The notes: a model not told the origin generated them from the sequence alone. A stretch of DNA of 64,000 bases from Gigaspora rosea (GCA_003550325.1 QKWP01000827.1:27066-91065), one strand, 5' to 3'. Counted from the first letter of the stretch, positions 46,094 to 57,665 are shown. Numbers and translations are program-made.

Positions 46094-48314
46094 TAAATCA
46101 GTGACGTATTTATTTCAAAGTAAATGATTGATAAATCCTATTTACTTTAATTTGTAAGCTTAATTATATAATAATGAATTCTTTTACGTTCGTAAATTTT
46201 CTTTCGAAATTTATCTTAATTAACTTCTATTTCATATGATTTCGGAATTTCAAAACCGAAATAGGACTTTTCGAACTCCTAGTTATTTTCAAAATAAGTT
46301 AACTCCGAAACTCCCTAATTTATACTTATAACTGGTTTAGCTATTTATAAGTTTTGGTACAATGTAGTTACGAAGCTACCTTATATAACCTAAATATTGA
46401 TTTACCATAAATACTGGACTCTCACGTTTAATGAAGCAAAAAAAAAAAAATTCTTTTAAACACAATTTCTTGAAGAATTAAAGTAATGAGCACCTAATGT
46501 TTATAAAATTATAAAATCAATATTTTTCTTCATTATACCCTACCCTCTTGCTGTGAGGGTTCCCATATACGTTAATACAAGAATGACAATTATCGTTATT
46601 AATGCTAAATGTAAATTTTTAGAAGTTTTCATTTTATAACTTATCAGTTATACACTAAAATTACTTGCTAGAAAATTACTTAACAAATTTTGAGTTATTA
46701 ATTTGAATTGAAGTTAAACTTAGTTGTCATGTCTTAAACTTTCCTGGTGAACATTTTTTGAATCTATAATAATCATAATACGTCAATCTTTATACGTATT
46801 TATTTATTTAAATATTTATCTATTTATAATTTCTGCAATTGCCTTTTTAAAAACCAAATATACAAGTCGGGTCAAGCCAATAAATATCTCCAACATTAAA
46901 TATAAATAAAAGCCTCAATAAAGAATTTTCGTTTTTTGCTTAAATGTATAAATTATAGATTTATTTTTATTAGTAGCTTAACTTTGCTGAAGCATGGATT
47001 TTCAATAATCATTTTTTAGTGGGAGCACTAGGATTTCGTTATTAACATGGATTATCAGTAAACGTTTTTTTTTTTAAGGGAGACATTAGGGATTCGTCTT
47101 TTTGAGTATAGTAGAAAAGAAGCGACTCAGTTACCACCGCGACCAACCAAAATAACTGCTTTGATGTTTTCATCAACTAAATTTTCAACAAATTTCTTTG
47201 CATCAAGATAACTTGAATGATGTTGAACATGTAAGGAGACTACCATCAGCCCGAATGCTACCATATCGTACGTAGGTAATTAACTGTTTCGTCATTTTAA
47301 GTTTGGGGTTTCATCTTTCGTCAGAAAGATTTGAGGTTTTGTCTTCGTCTAACAACTATAGTTCACATGTAACATACAGTGTTTTCAAAATTTCAAACAA
47401 TCATTGCACAATTTACTATATAGGTCGGTCTATCAAGGTGGACGATACAAATTTACTAATTTCCGGACAGATGAAATTTTATTCTCATTGGATGAAAACT
47501 TCACGTGATTGTCATCGTTATTTACTATATAGCATCACGTCAAATAAATTTTAATTATTATTTTGATTTCTTTAATTATGTTTTTTTCAATTAATTTTTT
47601 TTTGCGTCCAAATAATTTTTATTGAAATTTTTTTTGCGATTGTTCTTTTCATAATAATGTACATTTGATAAAATTTCTTTAAATAACTTTTTGCTATTTA
47701 ACGTTTGGTGATTCGCATAAATTTAAAAGCTTTTAATAAGTAGCCTTGCGCGATCGATTAAATAATCTTGCAAGATTTGCACGAATAGAATTAGTTCGTT
47801 AAGCTACCGAAAATAATGAGAATAATTGATCAAGAATTGCACCAAATGCAAAATTTATAAGATAGATTAAATATTAAATTTTTATTTGTAAATATTATAT
47901 ATGCTTATGATTTGTTAACTAATGGCATTTTTTCATGCTGCATACATTTAAATCCAATTAATAAGTGAACAAGAAATTTTATAAAAAAAAAAAAAAAGTC
48001 ACTAAATATTTCAATTTGTTTAAATTACATTTTCACTAATTAATAACTAGATTTAAAAATTTAAGTTCATAAATGAATAATTATTGGTTGTGTTTTAAAA
48101 AAAATTTTATGAGTTCAAAAATTTTGTTTCACGGAAATAATTTGTTGAAAATTTTTGAGTCAAGTTTTCACGATTGTAATTTGACGAAAGCTTTATGAAT
48201 TCGCAAAAGTTGAGTTCATTGTTTTCACAAAGTAATTTTGAAAATTTTTAAAGAAAACTGTTTGTAAATTAAAATTTTAGCAAAATTTTGACTGCAATAG
48301 ACATTGTATTCTTT
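46094..48314. other. mostly non-coding
   Basis: AT-rich. Apart from the short minus-strand ORF at 46540 nothing is supported. Two similar GGATT(T/A)...GGGA(G/C)-containing segments repeat at about 46995-47095. Confidence 0.4.
46540..46632 (-). CDS. 30-codon signal-peptide-like ORF
   Basis: Minus-strand ATG at 46632 opens MKTSKNLHLALITIIVILVL followed by TYMGTLTARG and TAG. It has a basic N-terminus, a strong hydrophobic core and a small polar end, exactly like a secretory signal peptide. It could be a complete micro-peptide or the first exon of a secreted protein whose remainder is not evident (a GTAGGGTATA donor-like string overlaps the stop). Chance origin is possible in such AT-rich DNA, where hydrophobic codons are common. 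Confidence 0.3.
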   Translation of the reverse strand: MKTSKNLHLALITIIVILVLTYMGTLTARG

Positions 48315-48538
48315 ATTAGGCCACGCAAAGTTAAATTTTCGTTTTGCATTACCCGCCGACCCATTTTTTCAAATTTTCCAATTTTTTTTTTTAAGTCTCA
48401 ATTGTTCCAATTATTCTATTTTTGTTATTTAATTTTTCCCCATAAATTATTCCGGTGGACGATAGAAAATCTGACTGTTAACCCCAATTTTCTGATTCCA
48501 TGTTATGCAAAGCGTGAAATTAACTTTATGTGGCCTTA
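48315..48538. mobile_element. TIR element, TAGGCCACG ends
   Basis: TTAGGCCACGCAAAGTTAAA / TTAACTTTATGTGGCCTTA inverted ends with GTTTTGCATTAC / GTTATGCAAAGC further in. 224 bp, 290 bp upstream of the Sel1 gene, so it may sit in its promoter region. Confidence 0.7.
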
Positions 48539-48829
48539 GATGCAACATAAGGCTATTAATTTATAATAGATTAAAAAAACAATCCGACCGACCGACCGGG
48601 AATTTGAAACTCATGTAATACAAAACGAAAAATTAACATTGTTTTTTTTTATTTGTGCGACGATGTAATTTGTTTCGTCCAATCAGAAGTGGTGGGAAAA
48701 TTAGCTAAATGTTGTACTGATGCCGCATCGGCACATTGTAGACCAGTAAATTTTATTAAGTCTGTAAGTAATAATAAATATGCACTCGGTACGTACTGTT
48801 AATATTTTTTTTTCATAACATAATCAAAA

Positions 48830-49225
48830 ATGTCGAGCGAAGACTTGACCAAATTAACAGATTATTTCGATAAACTAAATTTCAAAAATTGTCAACAATT
48901 GGCAAATGTGAACGATCCAGACGTAATCTATAGGCTTGGATATTTTTATGAATATGGAATTGGAATTGAAAAGGATGAAAAAAAGGCATTCACATATTAT
49001 CAAAAATCAGCAGACATGAATGATTTTAACGGGATGTATCAAGTTGGTTATTGTTATTATTTAGGAATTGGAGTCGAAATAAATAAGCATAAAGCGTTTA
49101 CATATTTTCTGAAGTCTGCTGAGGCAGGTAATTCCATGGGAATTTTGAAAACTGCAATTTGTTACAGATATGGAATTGGAGTGGAAGAGAATTATGATAA
49201 ATTTGAAAATTGGATTAAAAAGTGA
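48830..49225 (+). CDS. Sel1-like repeat protein, 131 aa
   Basis: A complete intronless frame, MSSEDLTKLTDYFDKL..., with three Sel1-type repeats (TPR-like helical hairpins of ~36 residues) at roughly residues 31-66, 67-102 and 103-131. The hallmarks are LGYFYEYGIGIEKDEKKAF, YYQKSADMND and CYYLGIGVEINKHKAF. Sel1 repeats form alpha-solenoid scaffolds for protein-protein contacts; in glomeromycetes they are massively expanded and often fused to TKL kinases. Here the protein is short and ends within the third repeat (KFENWIKK, TGA). It lies upstream of, and in the same direction as, the kinase gene at 51310, separated by a tandem array. No signal peptide. The ATG follows a T/A-rich leader with no competing upstream ATG nearby. 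Confidence 0.85.
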   Translation: MSSEDLTKLTDYFDKLNFKNCQQLANVNDPDVIYRLGYFYEYGIGIEKDEKKAFTYYQKSADMNDFNGMYQVGYCYYLGIGVEINKHKAFTYFLKSAEAGNSMGILKTAICYRYGIGVEENYDKFENWIKK

Positions 49226-49930
49226 GCTATTTGTTGTTTTTAATTATAATGGTTATATGTTATTTAAAGTAAGCTTTCCTACATAATTTAATTTTCAGAG
49301 AGTAAGTACAAGGAGCATTTATTGAACTATTTATCAGAATTTAGGCTTATAAATATCTGTTGTTTATTTTAGCCCGTGAGTATAAAGAACATTTAATAAT
49401 TTACTACATGAAAACAGCAACCAATTTCACAAAACAATACGTATTTACCAACGTACAAATCTTTTCATTCACATTATTTAGTTAGTGAGTATAAAGGCAT
49501 TTAATAATTTTGCTATTTAAAAACAACAAAACAAGCTCACAAAATAAGAACATACACTATTTACCATTACGTACAAATCATTTCATTCATATTAATTTAG
49601 TCGGTGTGTATAAAAAACATTCAGTGTTTTTCATGAAATAAAAACATCAAAACGAGTTCACAAAACAAGAACATAAATACTTATTTACTATTACGTACAA
49701 ATCATTCATTCACATTAATTTAGTGGGTGAGTATAAAGACATTTTATAATTATACTACATAAAAACAGCAAAACCAATTCACAAATCAAAAACATAAACC
49801 CTTATTTACCATTACGTAAAATCATTTCATTTACAATAATCATTTTATTCAGCGAGTGAGTATAAAGAGCATTTGAAAATTTACTACATAAAAACAGCCC
49901 AAACAAGTTCACAAAACAAGAGCATAAATA

Positions 49931-50179
49931 CCGTAAAATGCCATATAAAAGATCCTCTCATATATCAGATCCCTATGAATTAGACTTGGGTATATAATAT
50001 GGGTCAAGGTTTCGGTAAAATGTAAGAAACCCGGGGCATACAAATAGGAAAACACTAATAAAATAGAATAAACCCTCCATTTATCAGACCCACACCTATA
50101 CAAGAGACCCACGGTCTACTAGAGGTTTTAAAATTGGTGGAATGTAGCAGACCCGGGTCATCCATATGGCATTTTACGG
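49931..50179. mobile_element. TIR element, CCGTAAAATGCCATAT ends, TA target
   Basis: Inverted ends CCGTAAAATGCCATAT / ATATGGCATTTTACGG flanked by TA (49929-49930 and 50180-50181). The neighbouring satellite units give the empty site: ATAAATACTTATTTACC is split exactly at its TA. 249 bp; the interior repeats AGACCC(G/A)GG strings. CCGTA ends as in the 38433 element suggest one mobiliser. Confidence 0.93.
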
Positions 50180-50653
50180 TACTTATTTCCATTACGTACA
50201 AATCATTTCATTTCGCATTAATCATTTCATTCAGCGAGTGAGTATAAAAAACATTTAATAAATGTTTACAACATAAAAACAGCAAAAAAAGTAAAACAAG
50301 TTCACCAAACAAAAGCATAAATACTTATCATTACATACAAATAATTCATTCGTATTAATTTAGTCTGTAAGTATAAAGAACGTTCAATAATTTTATGAAA
50401 TAAAAACAATAAAAACAGCAAAACAAGTCATAAAATAAAACCATAAATACTTATTTACCATCGTTTTATTCTCATTAATTAGCGGGTGAATACAAAGAAA
50501 GCTTGAAATTTTACGGAATGCAAACAGCAAAACAAGAAATAAATACATATTCATCATTACGTACAAATCTTATGTTCGCATTAATTTAGTTAGTAAGTAT
50601 AAAGAACCTTAATTAGCAATCCGCATAAGAACTATAGTATTATTATATAGTTA

Positions 50654-50928
50654 CTATAGCGCAAATTACTATGTATTTTATATAGTGATGAAATCTTTTT
50701 TTCCTCTAAACATATAAAAATTTTATATAGTTGTGAATTTTAAAATTTAAATATCTTATAATCTACTTAATCAATTTTAGTAATTTTATTATATTATATA
50801 TAAAAACATCTTCTCTACATTTTTATTTAGTAAGTCAAAATATACTAGCATAATAAAAAAAATATTTAGCTATAGAGGAAAAGAAGATTTCATAATATAT
50901 ATAAATTTAATAGTAATTTGCGCATATA
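50654..50928. mobile_element. TIR element, CTATAGCGCAAATTACTA ends
   Basis: CTATAGCGCAAATTACTATG and the inverse TAGTAATTTGCGCATATAG, with GATGAAATCTTTTTTTCCTC / GAGGAAAAGAAGATTTCAT further in (~50-bp arms). It interrupts the tandem array. Confidence 0.8.
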
Positions 50929-51309
50929 GAATTCTATCCTTCTTAGGCGAATTGGCAATTAAATAATTTCATGAAATAAAATGGTAAACAAGTTTACAAA
51001 ACAAGACATAAATACTTATTTACCATTACGTATTAATTTAGTGGGTGAGTATAAAGAGCATTAATGATTTTACTGCATAAAACAGCAAACAAGTTCACAA
51101 AACAAGAACGTCAATTAACCATTACGTAAAATCATTTTATTCGGATTAATTTAGCCGGTGAGTATAATCATTTTACGTAAAAATAAGTTCACAAAAATAC
51201 TTACTATTACGTACAAATCGTAATTTTAGTCGGTAAATATAAATATTATTTGTATTCGATCAAAAGTTTAAAAGTGCAGTTGCGATATAAACTATTATAC
51301 ATTATATAG

Positions 51310-52661
51310 ATATTCTAAATACGGAAAATGTGCACATTGTAATGAAATTAACACCAATAGAGCATGGTGTTTATCATGTGACCCTGATAAAACAACAAGA
51401 TGGACAAGTGGAAATAAGGATATTGACGACTGCATGAAAACGTTTCAACTTAGAGCCTTTGCATATGAAGATGCCATTGAATGGATTCCATTTGATCGAT
51501 TATTAGATGTTAAATTAATTGGTAAAGGAGGATTTGGATCTGTATATTCAGCGCTCTGGTTGGATGGTATACGAAAAGTCGATGGAGATGATTTTAATTA
51601 TGTAAGAGCACGTGAACCATTTTGCATCGTTACACTCAAGACATTGGCCAACTCTAAGGAAGCCAAATTTGATTTTTTAAAGGAAGTACGTTATTTATTG
51701 TTTTAATATTTACTAAGAGCTGTTTTAAACTAATTTATTGTTTAAACCTTAAGTTTAAAAGTCTTATGGAATGCAAATTAAACCATAGCAAACTTGCAAT
51801 ATATGGAATAACTCAAAATACCGAAACAAAAGAATTCTTGATGGTATTTCAGTTTGCAAATAATGGAAGTCTTTACAAATATTTAAGAGAAAATTTTAAT
51901 ATACTTACATGGTTGGATAAATTGCGAATACTCAAAGATATTTCAAAAGAGTTGGATTATGTTCATTACTATGCAGGATACATTCATGCAGATTTTCATA
52001 GTGGCAATATTTTGCAAGATGAACAATCTTATATCGCAGATCTAGGGTTGTCTAGAAAAAAAAATGAAAGTGTTTTAGAGGGAGCTATTTATGGAGTTAT
52101 GCCTTATGTTGCACCAGAGGTTTTATCAGGCGAACAGCAGTTTACACAAGCAGCAGATATTTACGGGTATGGTATTATTATGGCAGAAATTTCGACTGGA
52201 CAAAGACCTTTTGATGGTCAAAAATTCGATATAGAACTTGCAGTCAAGATTTGCGAAGGATCACGACCTGAGTTTGCACTTGGAACTCCTAAATGCTATA
52301 TTGAATTGGCTGAGAAATGCATGGACTCTGATCCAAAAGAACGACCTAATGCTTATGATATTTGGAAAACAATAGATCGTTGGCTTAATAAAATAGCTAG
52401 TTCAGACGATAATGAAATTAAAAGACAATTTTTAGATGCAGATAAAGTAATCAAATCATTGCCAATACCAAAACATCCAGATGAAATGTACACTAGCAAA
52501 CTTATCAGTACAAATTTAATTTCAAAGGCAATTAAAGGTATTTTTTCAATTAATATAATAAAATTATGCTATATTATTGATTTAAAATAATATTATTTGT
52601 TTATTTAGATTCATATCAAGTTGGTTCTGTTCAAATTAATTTTAATATTTATGAATTTTGA
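51310..52661 (+). CDS. TKL-type protein kinase, spliced, 5' end uncertain
   Basis: Protein kinase predicted to phosphorylate Ser/Thr(/Tyr). Exons 51310-51685, 51754-52537 and 52609-52661 join in frame across introns of 68 bp (GTACGT...TTAAG) and 71 bp (GTATTT...ATTTAG). Order: a CX2CX9CX2C zinc-ribbon-like motif (51329-51388), linker with WTSGNKDIDDC, glycine loop IGKGGFGSVYSA, LKTL lysine, catalytic loop IHADFHSGNIL, DLG metal site, VAPEVL, and C-lobe ADIYGYGIIMAE, SDPKERPNA. Key Lys, Asp, Asn and Asp are all present, so it is probably active. The zinc motif precedes the first in-frame ATG (51434) and a TATAG acceptor lies at 51305-51309, so an upstream first exon is likely, possibly across the tandem array. 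The alternative is a start at 51434. This kinase class is greatly expanded in Rhizophagus. Confidence 0.85.
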
Positions 52662-54000
52662 AATCTCCTTATGTATACATCCAACAATCAGTTTTATCTA
52701 AACAGATTCATGTCGTGCGAATGCAGCGAACTAGAAGAATTATAATTTTTTGCATTAAATTTTTGGGAATTTAATGAAGCAATTGTTTCACCATGTATTC
52801 GTCTTATGAAACCCTTGTTGAATCACTTCGACGAATAAAATATCTAAATGCAGATTATTATTTTTCAACAAATTACTTTATGAGGGTCTCTGGATATGCT
52901 AACTTAAAATTTTCATAATTAGTTTATTTCATTATAAAATTTCATCGTTCCATTTGAAAAAAGTTTTTGTAAAAAAATAAAAAATTGATTGTGCAAAAAA
53001 TTAACAATTCAATAAGAAAGATGATTTTTAACACTACATTTAATGGGGTCTAAAACTAGTAGTGTGTTTTTTTCGCTCGTCGGAAATTCCAGGTGTTCAC
53101 CGCCTTTGTCGGGGAATATCGGATAGGCTTGTCAAATAAATAAGTACAAGTTAGATGATGCGTAATATGCGTTATCAATCGTCATAGATTTCGTTCATTT
53201 GTCAATTCGTAAATCAGAAATTACTTAACGAAAGGTTTCGTTACTCGTCCTTGGCGAAGTAGACCGGCCCTTCTTTTTAAACGTAATTGAAGTTTTTATT
53301 TCCTTAGTTGGCAATTGTGTATGAGTAGATTTATAACTTGTTTATAAAGAAAATTGCTGATCATAAACCAGTTTGTATGAGCGAAGCATTTTATAAGCCA
53401 CAATTTGATAATAAGATGGTTAGTACATTTTAAATTATCTTTTATTGATTAGGTAAGTGGATATATATGTATGCGCGTACGTAACAACCCCAATAACAAA
53501 ATCAAAAGCTTAGAAATACAAAATTTATTGTTATCTTTGCAAATTTTGTTAAGAGTACTTTATGTTATAATTTCTTTTAGAATTTTATATGTCTCAATAA
53601 TTTAATTTCTTCATTAAATCAAAGCACAATACATACTACTTGACATTGATTCACGTGTTTTTGGAAATTATTAGCACAAATAGGTAGACTTGTGTCACAT
53701 TCATAGCTAAAAACTTATGTTAAATGAATTGCTAATAGACGCGTAGTGCTATTTTATTAACAATTAATTCAGTGCTCGAGTTCTTTAGTTTACATAGTAT
53801 TTGAATAATATAATTCGATCATAAATGTATCTGGAAGTGTCAAGTATATCGTGCATTAACATCGAAGAATTAAGTTATTATCATTATAATTTAGAATTAA
53901 AAACTTGTCCTATATGCAAATTTCATAACTGTATATTAATATTCTGTATCTTATAAATACCTCATTTATTCTAAATGCGCTAAAGTATATTTAGAATGTT
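52662..54000. other. kinase 3' flank, no gene seen
   Basis: No supported gene. A 41-codon frame at 52795 lacks any recognisable feature. Mixed composition, with CpG-containing sequence at 53050-53280. Confidence 0.45.
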
Positions 54001-54008
54001 CATATTTG

Positions 54009-54273
54009 GGGGACGTTTAAAGCCTGGCACCTTGCGAAATTACCCGATTTTTAATTAATATTAGGGTTATGGTTAGGATTGGGTTGGGGAGAAGTAGTTT
54101 CTATGTAGTAAAATCGCATTTGCAACACTTTTTCTTAGTCAACCAAGACCGGTTTAGATAGCCGTTTTTTATATATTTCGTGGTTTTGTCTTTGCCGTCT
54201 CGCTTTGTTTTGTTCGGACCGATCCGGGTTATATATCGGGTAATTTCGTAAGGTGCCAGGCTTTAAACGACCC
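54009..54273. mobile_element. TIR element, GGGGACGTTTAAAGCC ends, CATATTTG target
   Basis: Nearly perfect ~38-bp inverted ends (GGGGACGTTTAAAGCCTGGC / GCCAGGCTTTAAACGACCC), bounded by CATATTTG on both sides (54001-54008 and 54274-54281). The interior has ATTAGGGTTATGGTTAGG and then AGTAAAATCGCATTTGC, the shared module. Confidence 0.9.
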
Positions 54274-54744
54274 CATATTTGGCAATTCAATTCGAAAGGA
54301 CATTAAAAACAATTAAGAACGTTCGATATATATATATACATACTGAATCACAGTAACATAAAAATAACCTGATCAAATTTTTTTCCCATAATGCAAAAAA
54401 AAAAGTCTTAACCAGTTAATACAATATTTAAAAGATGCATTATCCGGTTTAATTACTATAATTCAGAATGGTATATACTATCATTTTAATTTTAATAGAA
54501 AAATTATAACATAATGAATCTAAAAATTTATAATTCTAGCCAAAATTATTAAGTTGGGCAGAATTAAAAATTTTGTATTCAATCCGGTTAAACTAGTTAT
54601 TCGAACCAGTTCTATACAACTATTAAATAATTGTTGACAAGTTAACGCATATATATATATTGCTTGCAAATGTAAATGCACGTTTTTTTTTCTTGAAAGT
54701 TAATTATTCGCATATTCTTTTTTAAGATTTTAACAGACGTAACG

Positions 54745-55404
54745 ATGAAAATGCATTATAAAAAAAGTCATATGATTATACTATTTTTTCTCGTAACGGC
54801 AACAATTTTTATAAGGCTTAGTTTAAGTCAAAAAGGACCACAAAGACCACCGCAAAGGCCATCTCAGGAACCGCCACAAGGACCACATCAAGGATCACAT
54901 AAAGGACACCCTCAAGAATCGCATCAAGGACACCTTCTAGGATCACCTCAAGGATCACCTCATAAAGGACCATCGAGTCCGAATCCAAATCCGAATTCAA
55001 ATCCGAATCCAAATCCAAATTCGATTCCAAAAAGTCCAAATCCGAGTCAAAGTCCAAAATCGAGTATTCAGAGTGGTTCGAATGGTCCGAATAGTCTAAC
55101 AAATACCCAGCAACAACAGTTGCCTACACCTGCACCAATTCCCACTCCTTCAAAAACAGAACCTGCGTCTCCTGCCCTAGGCACGATACCTGCATCCGTT
55201 GCTAGTGCATCTGCATCTTTAACTTCAGGAAGCGCATCCGTACCTCTCACTACAAATGGGACAGAGAAGTCACTTATTACACCAGTTTACGATGATTCAA
55301 TACGCAAAGGATTAATTATTAGTGTAATTGTTGTTGTTTGTCTTGTCTTGATTTTAGCTTCTTGCGTGGTTTATCGTTTGATAAAGATTAGAAATAGACG
55401 ATAA
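54745..55404 (+). CDS. type I membrane protein with low-complexity P/Q/S/N ectodomain, 219 aa
   Basis: Single exon. Residues 1-29 form a basic then hydrophobic signal peptide (MKMHYKKSHMIILFFLVTAT...). Residues ~30-75 are G/P/Q/H/S repeats (PPQGPHQGSHKGHPQ-like), ~78-110 an NPNSNPNP/SPNPSQSPK tract, and ~120-180 a Ser/Thr/Ala/Pro stretch likely to be O-glycosylated. A single membrane helix (GLIISVIVVVCLVLILASC) ends at the stop-transfer sequence KIRNRR, leaving almost no cytoplasmic tail. It looks like a wall-spanning sensor or mucin-like surface protein; no enzyme domain. The repeated codons (GGACCA, CATCAAGGA) suggest expansion by slippage. The topology and the KGLII entry to the helix parallel the product of the 22441 gene. 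Confidence 0.75.
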   Translation: MKMHYKKSHMIILFFLVTATIFIRLSLSQKGPQRPPQRPSQEPPQGPHQGSHKGHPQESHQGHLLGSPQGSPHKGPSSPNPNPNSNPNPNPNSIPKSPNPSQSPKSSIQSGSNGPNSLTNTQQQQLPTPAPIPTPSKTEPASPALGTIPASVASASASLTSGSASVPLTTNGTEKSLITPVYDDSIRKGLIISVIVVVCLVLILASCVVYRLIKIRNRR

Positions 55405-57360
55405 TCTAAATCTAAGATTAGTGTTCAAATCTGTGTAAAACTTTCAGATAAAAAAAAAGCCTTAATTAATAATACCTTATTAACATTTAAATATGATGAT
55501 AAATGCCCTTTTAGTAATAAATTTAAAATAATGATTGGTTTATTTATTATAAGTATATGTCACAATATACATTTCTTAATATTTCTATTTTCAAGCTTGT
55601 AAATAAATTAACATTGTTTTTCTTTACTGGAAATTTTAATTGCGAAAAAATGTGGGAATGTATTTGTGATAATTTAAAGATAACTTTAAGTAAATGATTT
55701 ATGCATATTATGGGGAAAGCTGTTCTGACTAAAAACAATATTAAAAAATTCACATACTTTTATATGTACTTTATATATTGTTAATGTTTATCTACTTTAA
55801 AATTTGTCTTTTTATCTTTATCAAATGAATTTATGCTTATGTATTAATTACCGGCGTGGGATAACTTCTCCTAGAAAAATTTATATCTTATTTAGGGGGA
55901 TATTTAGGGGATATAAAGAGTTCAGAATAGAATTCACAATTACGCAAATGAAGTGCGAAACTTCTCACATCTCTTATGTATTTCATAAGATAAATAAGTC
56001 TCTTCAAATAGAAAATAAAGATCACAAAATCAGTAGTCTAGTGCTAAGATAATTTGCTTATTTTTTTTGGAGGTTTGGTAATGCTAGTCATAATACTGTT
56101 GGTTTAAAAACAACTCAATATGTAGAGCTATTCATCTTTTTTAAAACACGCGCACTTCATAGACCACAATATGAAAGATATAACTGCATTTTGACTTAAC
56201 AGTTAGTAAAGGTCACATTAACTTTTTAAATGAATTTAGAAAAATTAACTATGAAATATGGTTCACATCTAAAATTTGCAGGGAAAATTAGAACTTTATT
56301 ATAACACTGTTCATGTATTTACTAAAACATTATAACCACACTACTACAGGTTATGAAATTTATTTTGCCGTTATTCAAAATTGTTCGACCGAAGTTAAAG
56401 CAAAATTTTGAATTTTCTCTAGTGTGAAACCTCTTATTCCGCCAACAACTACAGAATAACATTACAGTCAGACCGCTCTAGATGCACACTCCGTAATGCA
56501 TGCCCTATTAAATGTGTGCACAATTTACTACGGTTCCGGATGAATATTCTTAGGGTTGTATACATCTGATATTATACTAGGTTTTAATTTAAATATTTTT
56601 ATTTACAAACTTTCAAAGATTATTTACAAGCGCTAAAATTTAAAATAAAAATTATTTTATACCAATGTCTTCTAAATATAAAATAAAAAATAATAATTTA
56701 TTTTATTAATTTTTATAAAAAAATTTATTATCTAGTAAATAAATATATAAATAGTTCTAACTCAATTTTATATCTTAATAAAAAAAGTTTTTTTTTAATA
56801 TTTCTAGATTGGTTTAAAAATAGTTAACTAAAAATACTGAAATATAATATAAACAAAAATACTTTATTTTTTAGGATCTTATAAGTCCTCTTAGTTTTTT
56901 TTGTAAATAATTTTGAAATTATTTTCTATAGAATATAACAATATACTATTTATGGCACAGATATATAGCATTTAAACATATATTTATATATATTAGATAA
57001 AAATGATCATATGGGCGAAAATATTTAGTTAAAACACCTTGATTATTAAAAAGTTAGCCGATATAAAGATAACAATCAGTACAAATGCATAAAAATTTAT
57101 GTACAAAAATTTATATGTGTCAGGCTATATATGTACAAAAATTTATAAACGATAAGCAATTTATAATCGGGATTATAATTTTAGATCAAATAATTATTTT
57201 TTATAATGCAATATCATACAATTGATTGGCTCAAATTTTTATTTAACATTATTATTCATACTAAATAGTCACCGAAATTGGAAATTTACGCCCTAATGTT
57301 ATCTTGTAATTGTGCCAAGAAATCTATAAGTTAAAAGAATGAGATAGCATATATTCCATG
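55405..57360. other. no supported gene
   Basis: AT-rich. Open frames of 68 and 82 codons (55547 minus, 55804 plus) have no features. 57060-57290 is a diverged copy of the AT-rich block near 3350-3620. Confidence 0.45.
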
Positions 57361-57665
57361 GTGGTGCTTTGCAAAATTATGTAACCCCATGATTATTAAT
57401 TGTTTATAAAATGTTTGTTAATGCGATTGTGATTGCCAAAGCTGGATAATTTATTATAAATCTGAGTTTATACAGTTAACACAAACTTAAATTTGTAATC
57501 AATCAATCAGCTTTCGCAATCGCGATTGTAATTGCAATTATACTTTCAATCACAATCATAATCACAATCATGATTGCAATTACAATCGCAATCATAATCA
57601 CAATTACAAATCATTTTATAAACAAATTAATAATTATAGAAGTTACATAATTTTCCAAAGTGTGA
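57361..57665. mobile_element. TIR element with CAATCA/CGATTG hexamer core
   Basis: Arms of ~85 bp: GTGCTTTGCAAAATTATGTA ... ATTGTTTATAAAATG mirrored by ATTTTATAAACAAATTAATA ... ACATAATTTTCCAAAGTG. The centre (57480-57605) is a run of degenerate AATCAC/ATTGCA hexamers. Confidence 0.65.

Larger units (their letters stand above)
49300..51240. repeat. ~110-126-bp tandem array between Sel1 and kinase genes
   Basis: About a dozen imperfect units, each with GTGAGTATAAAG, then CATTTAATAATTTTACTACA, AAAACAGCAAAACAAGTTCA, and ATTTACCATTACGTACAAAT followed by TTCATTCACATTAATTTAGT. Unit starts are near 49375, 49486, 49605, 49727, 49853, 50237, 50365, 50485, 50589, 51045 and 51154. Each unit carries a splice-donor-like GTGAGTAT. 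Two TIR elements interrupt the array. Not CRISPR: units are contiguous and eukaryotic. Confidence 0.85.

Noticed and set aside
49300..51240. CRISPR-like array
   Set aside because: Units are contiguous, 110-126 bp and variable, without unique spacers; the context is eukaryotic.
54818..55250. Minus-strand frames opposite the P/Q-rich membrane protein
   Set aside because: Shadows of low-complexity repeats; the plus strand has signal peptide and membrane helix in one frame.
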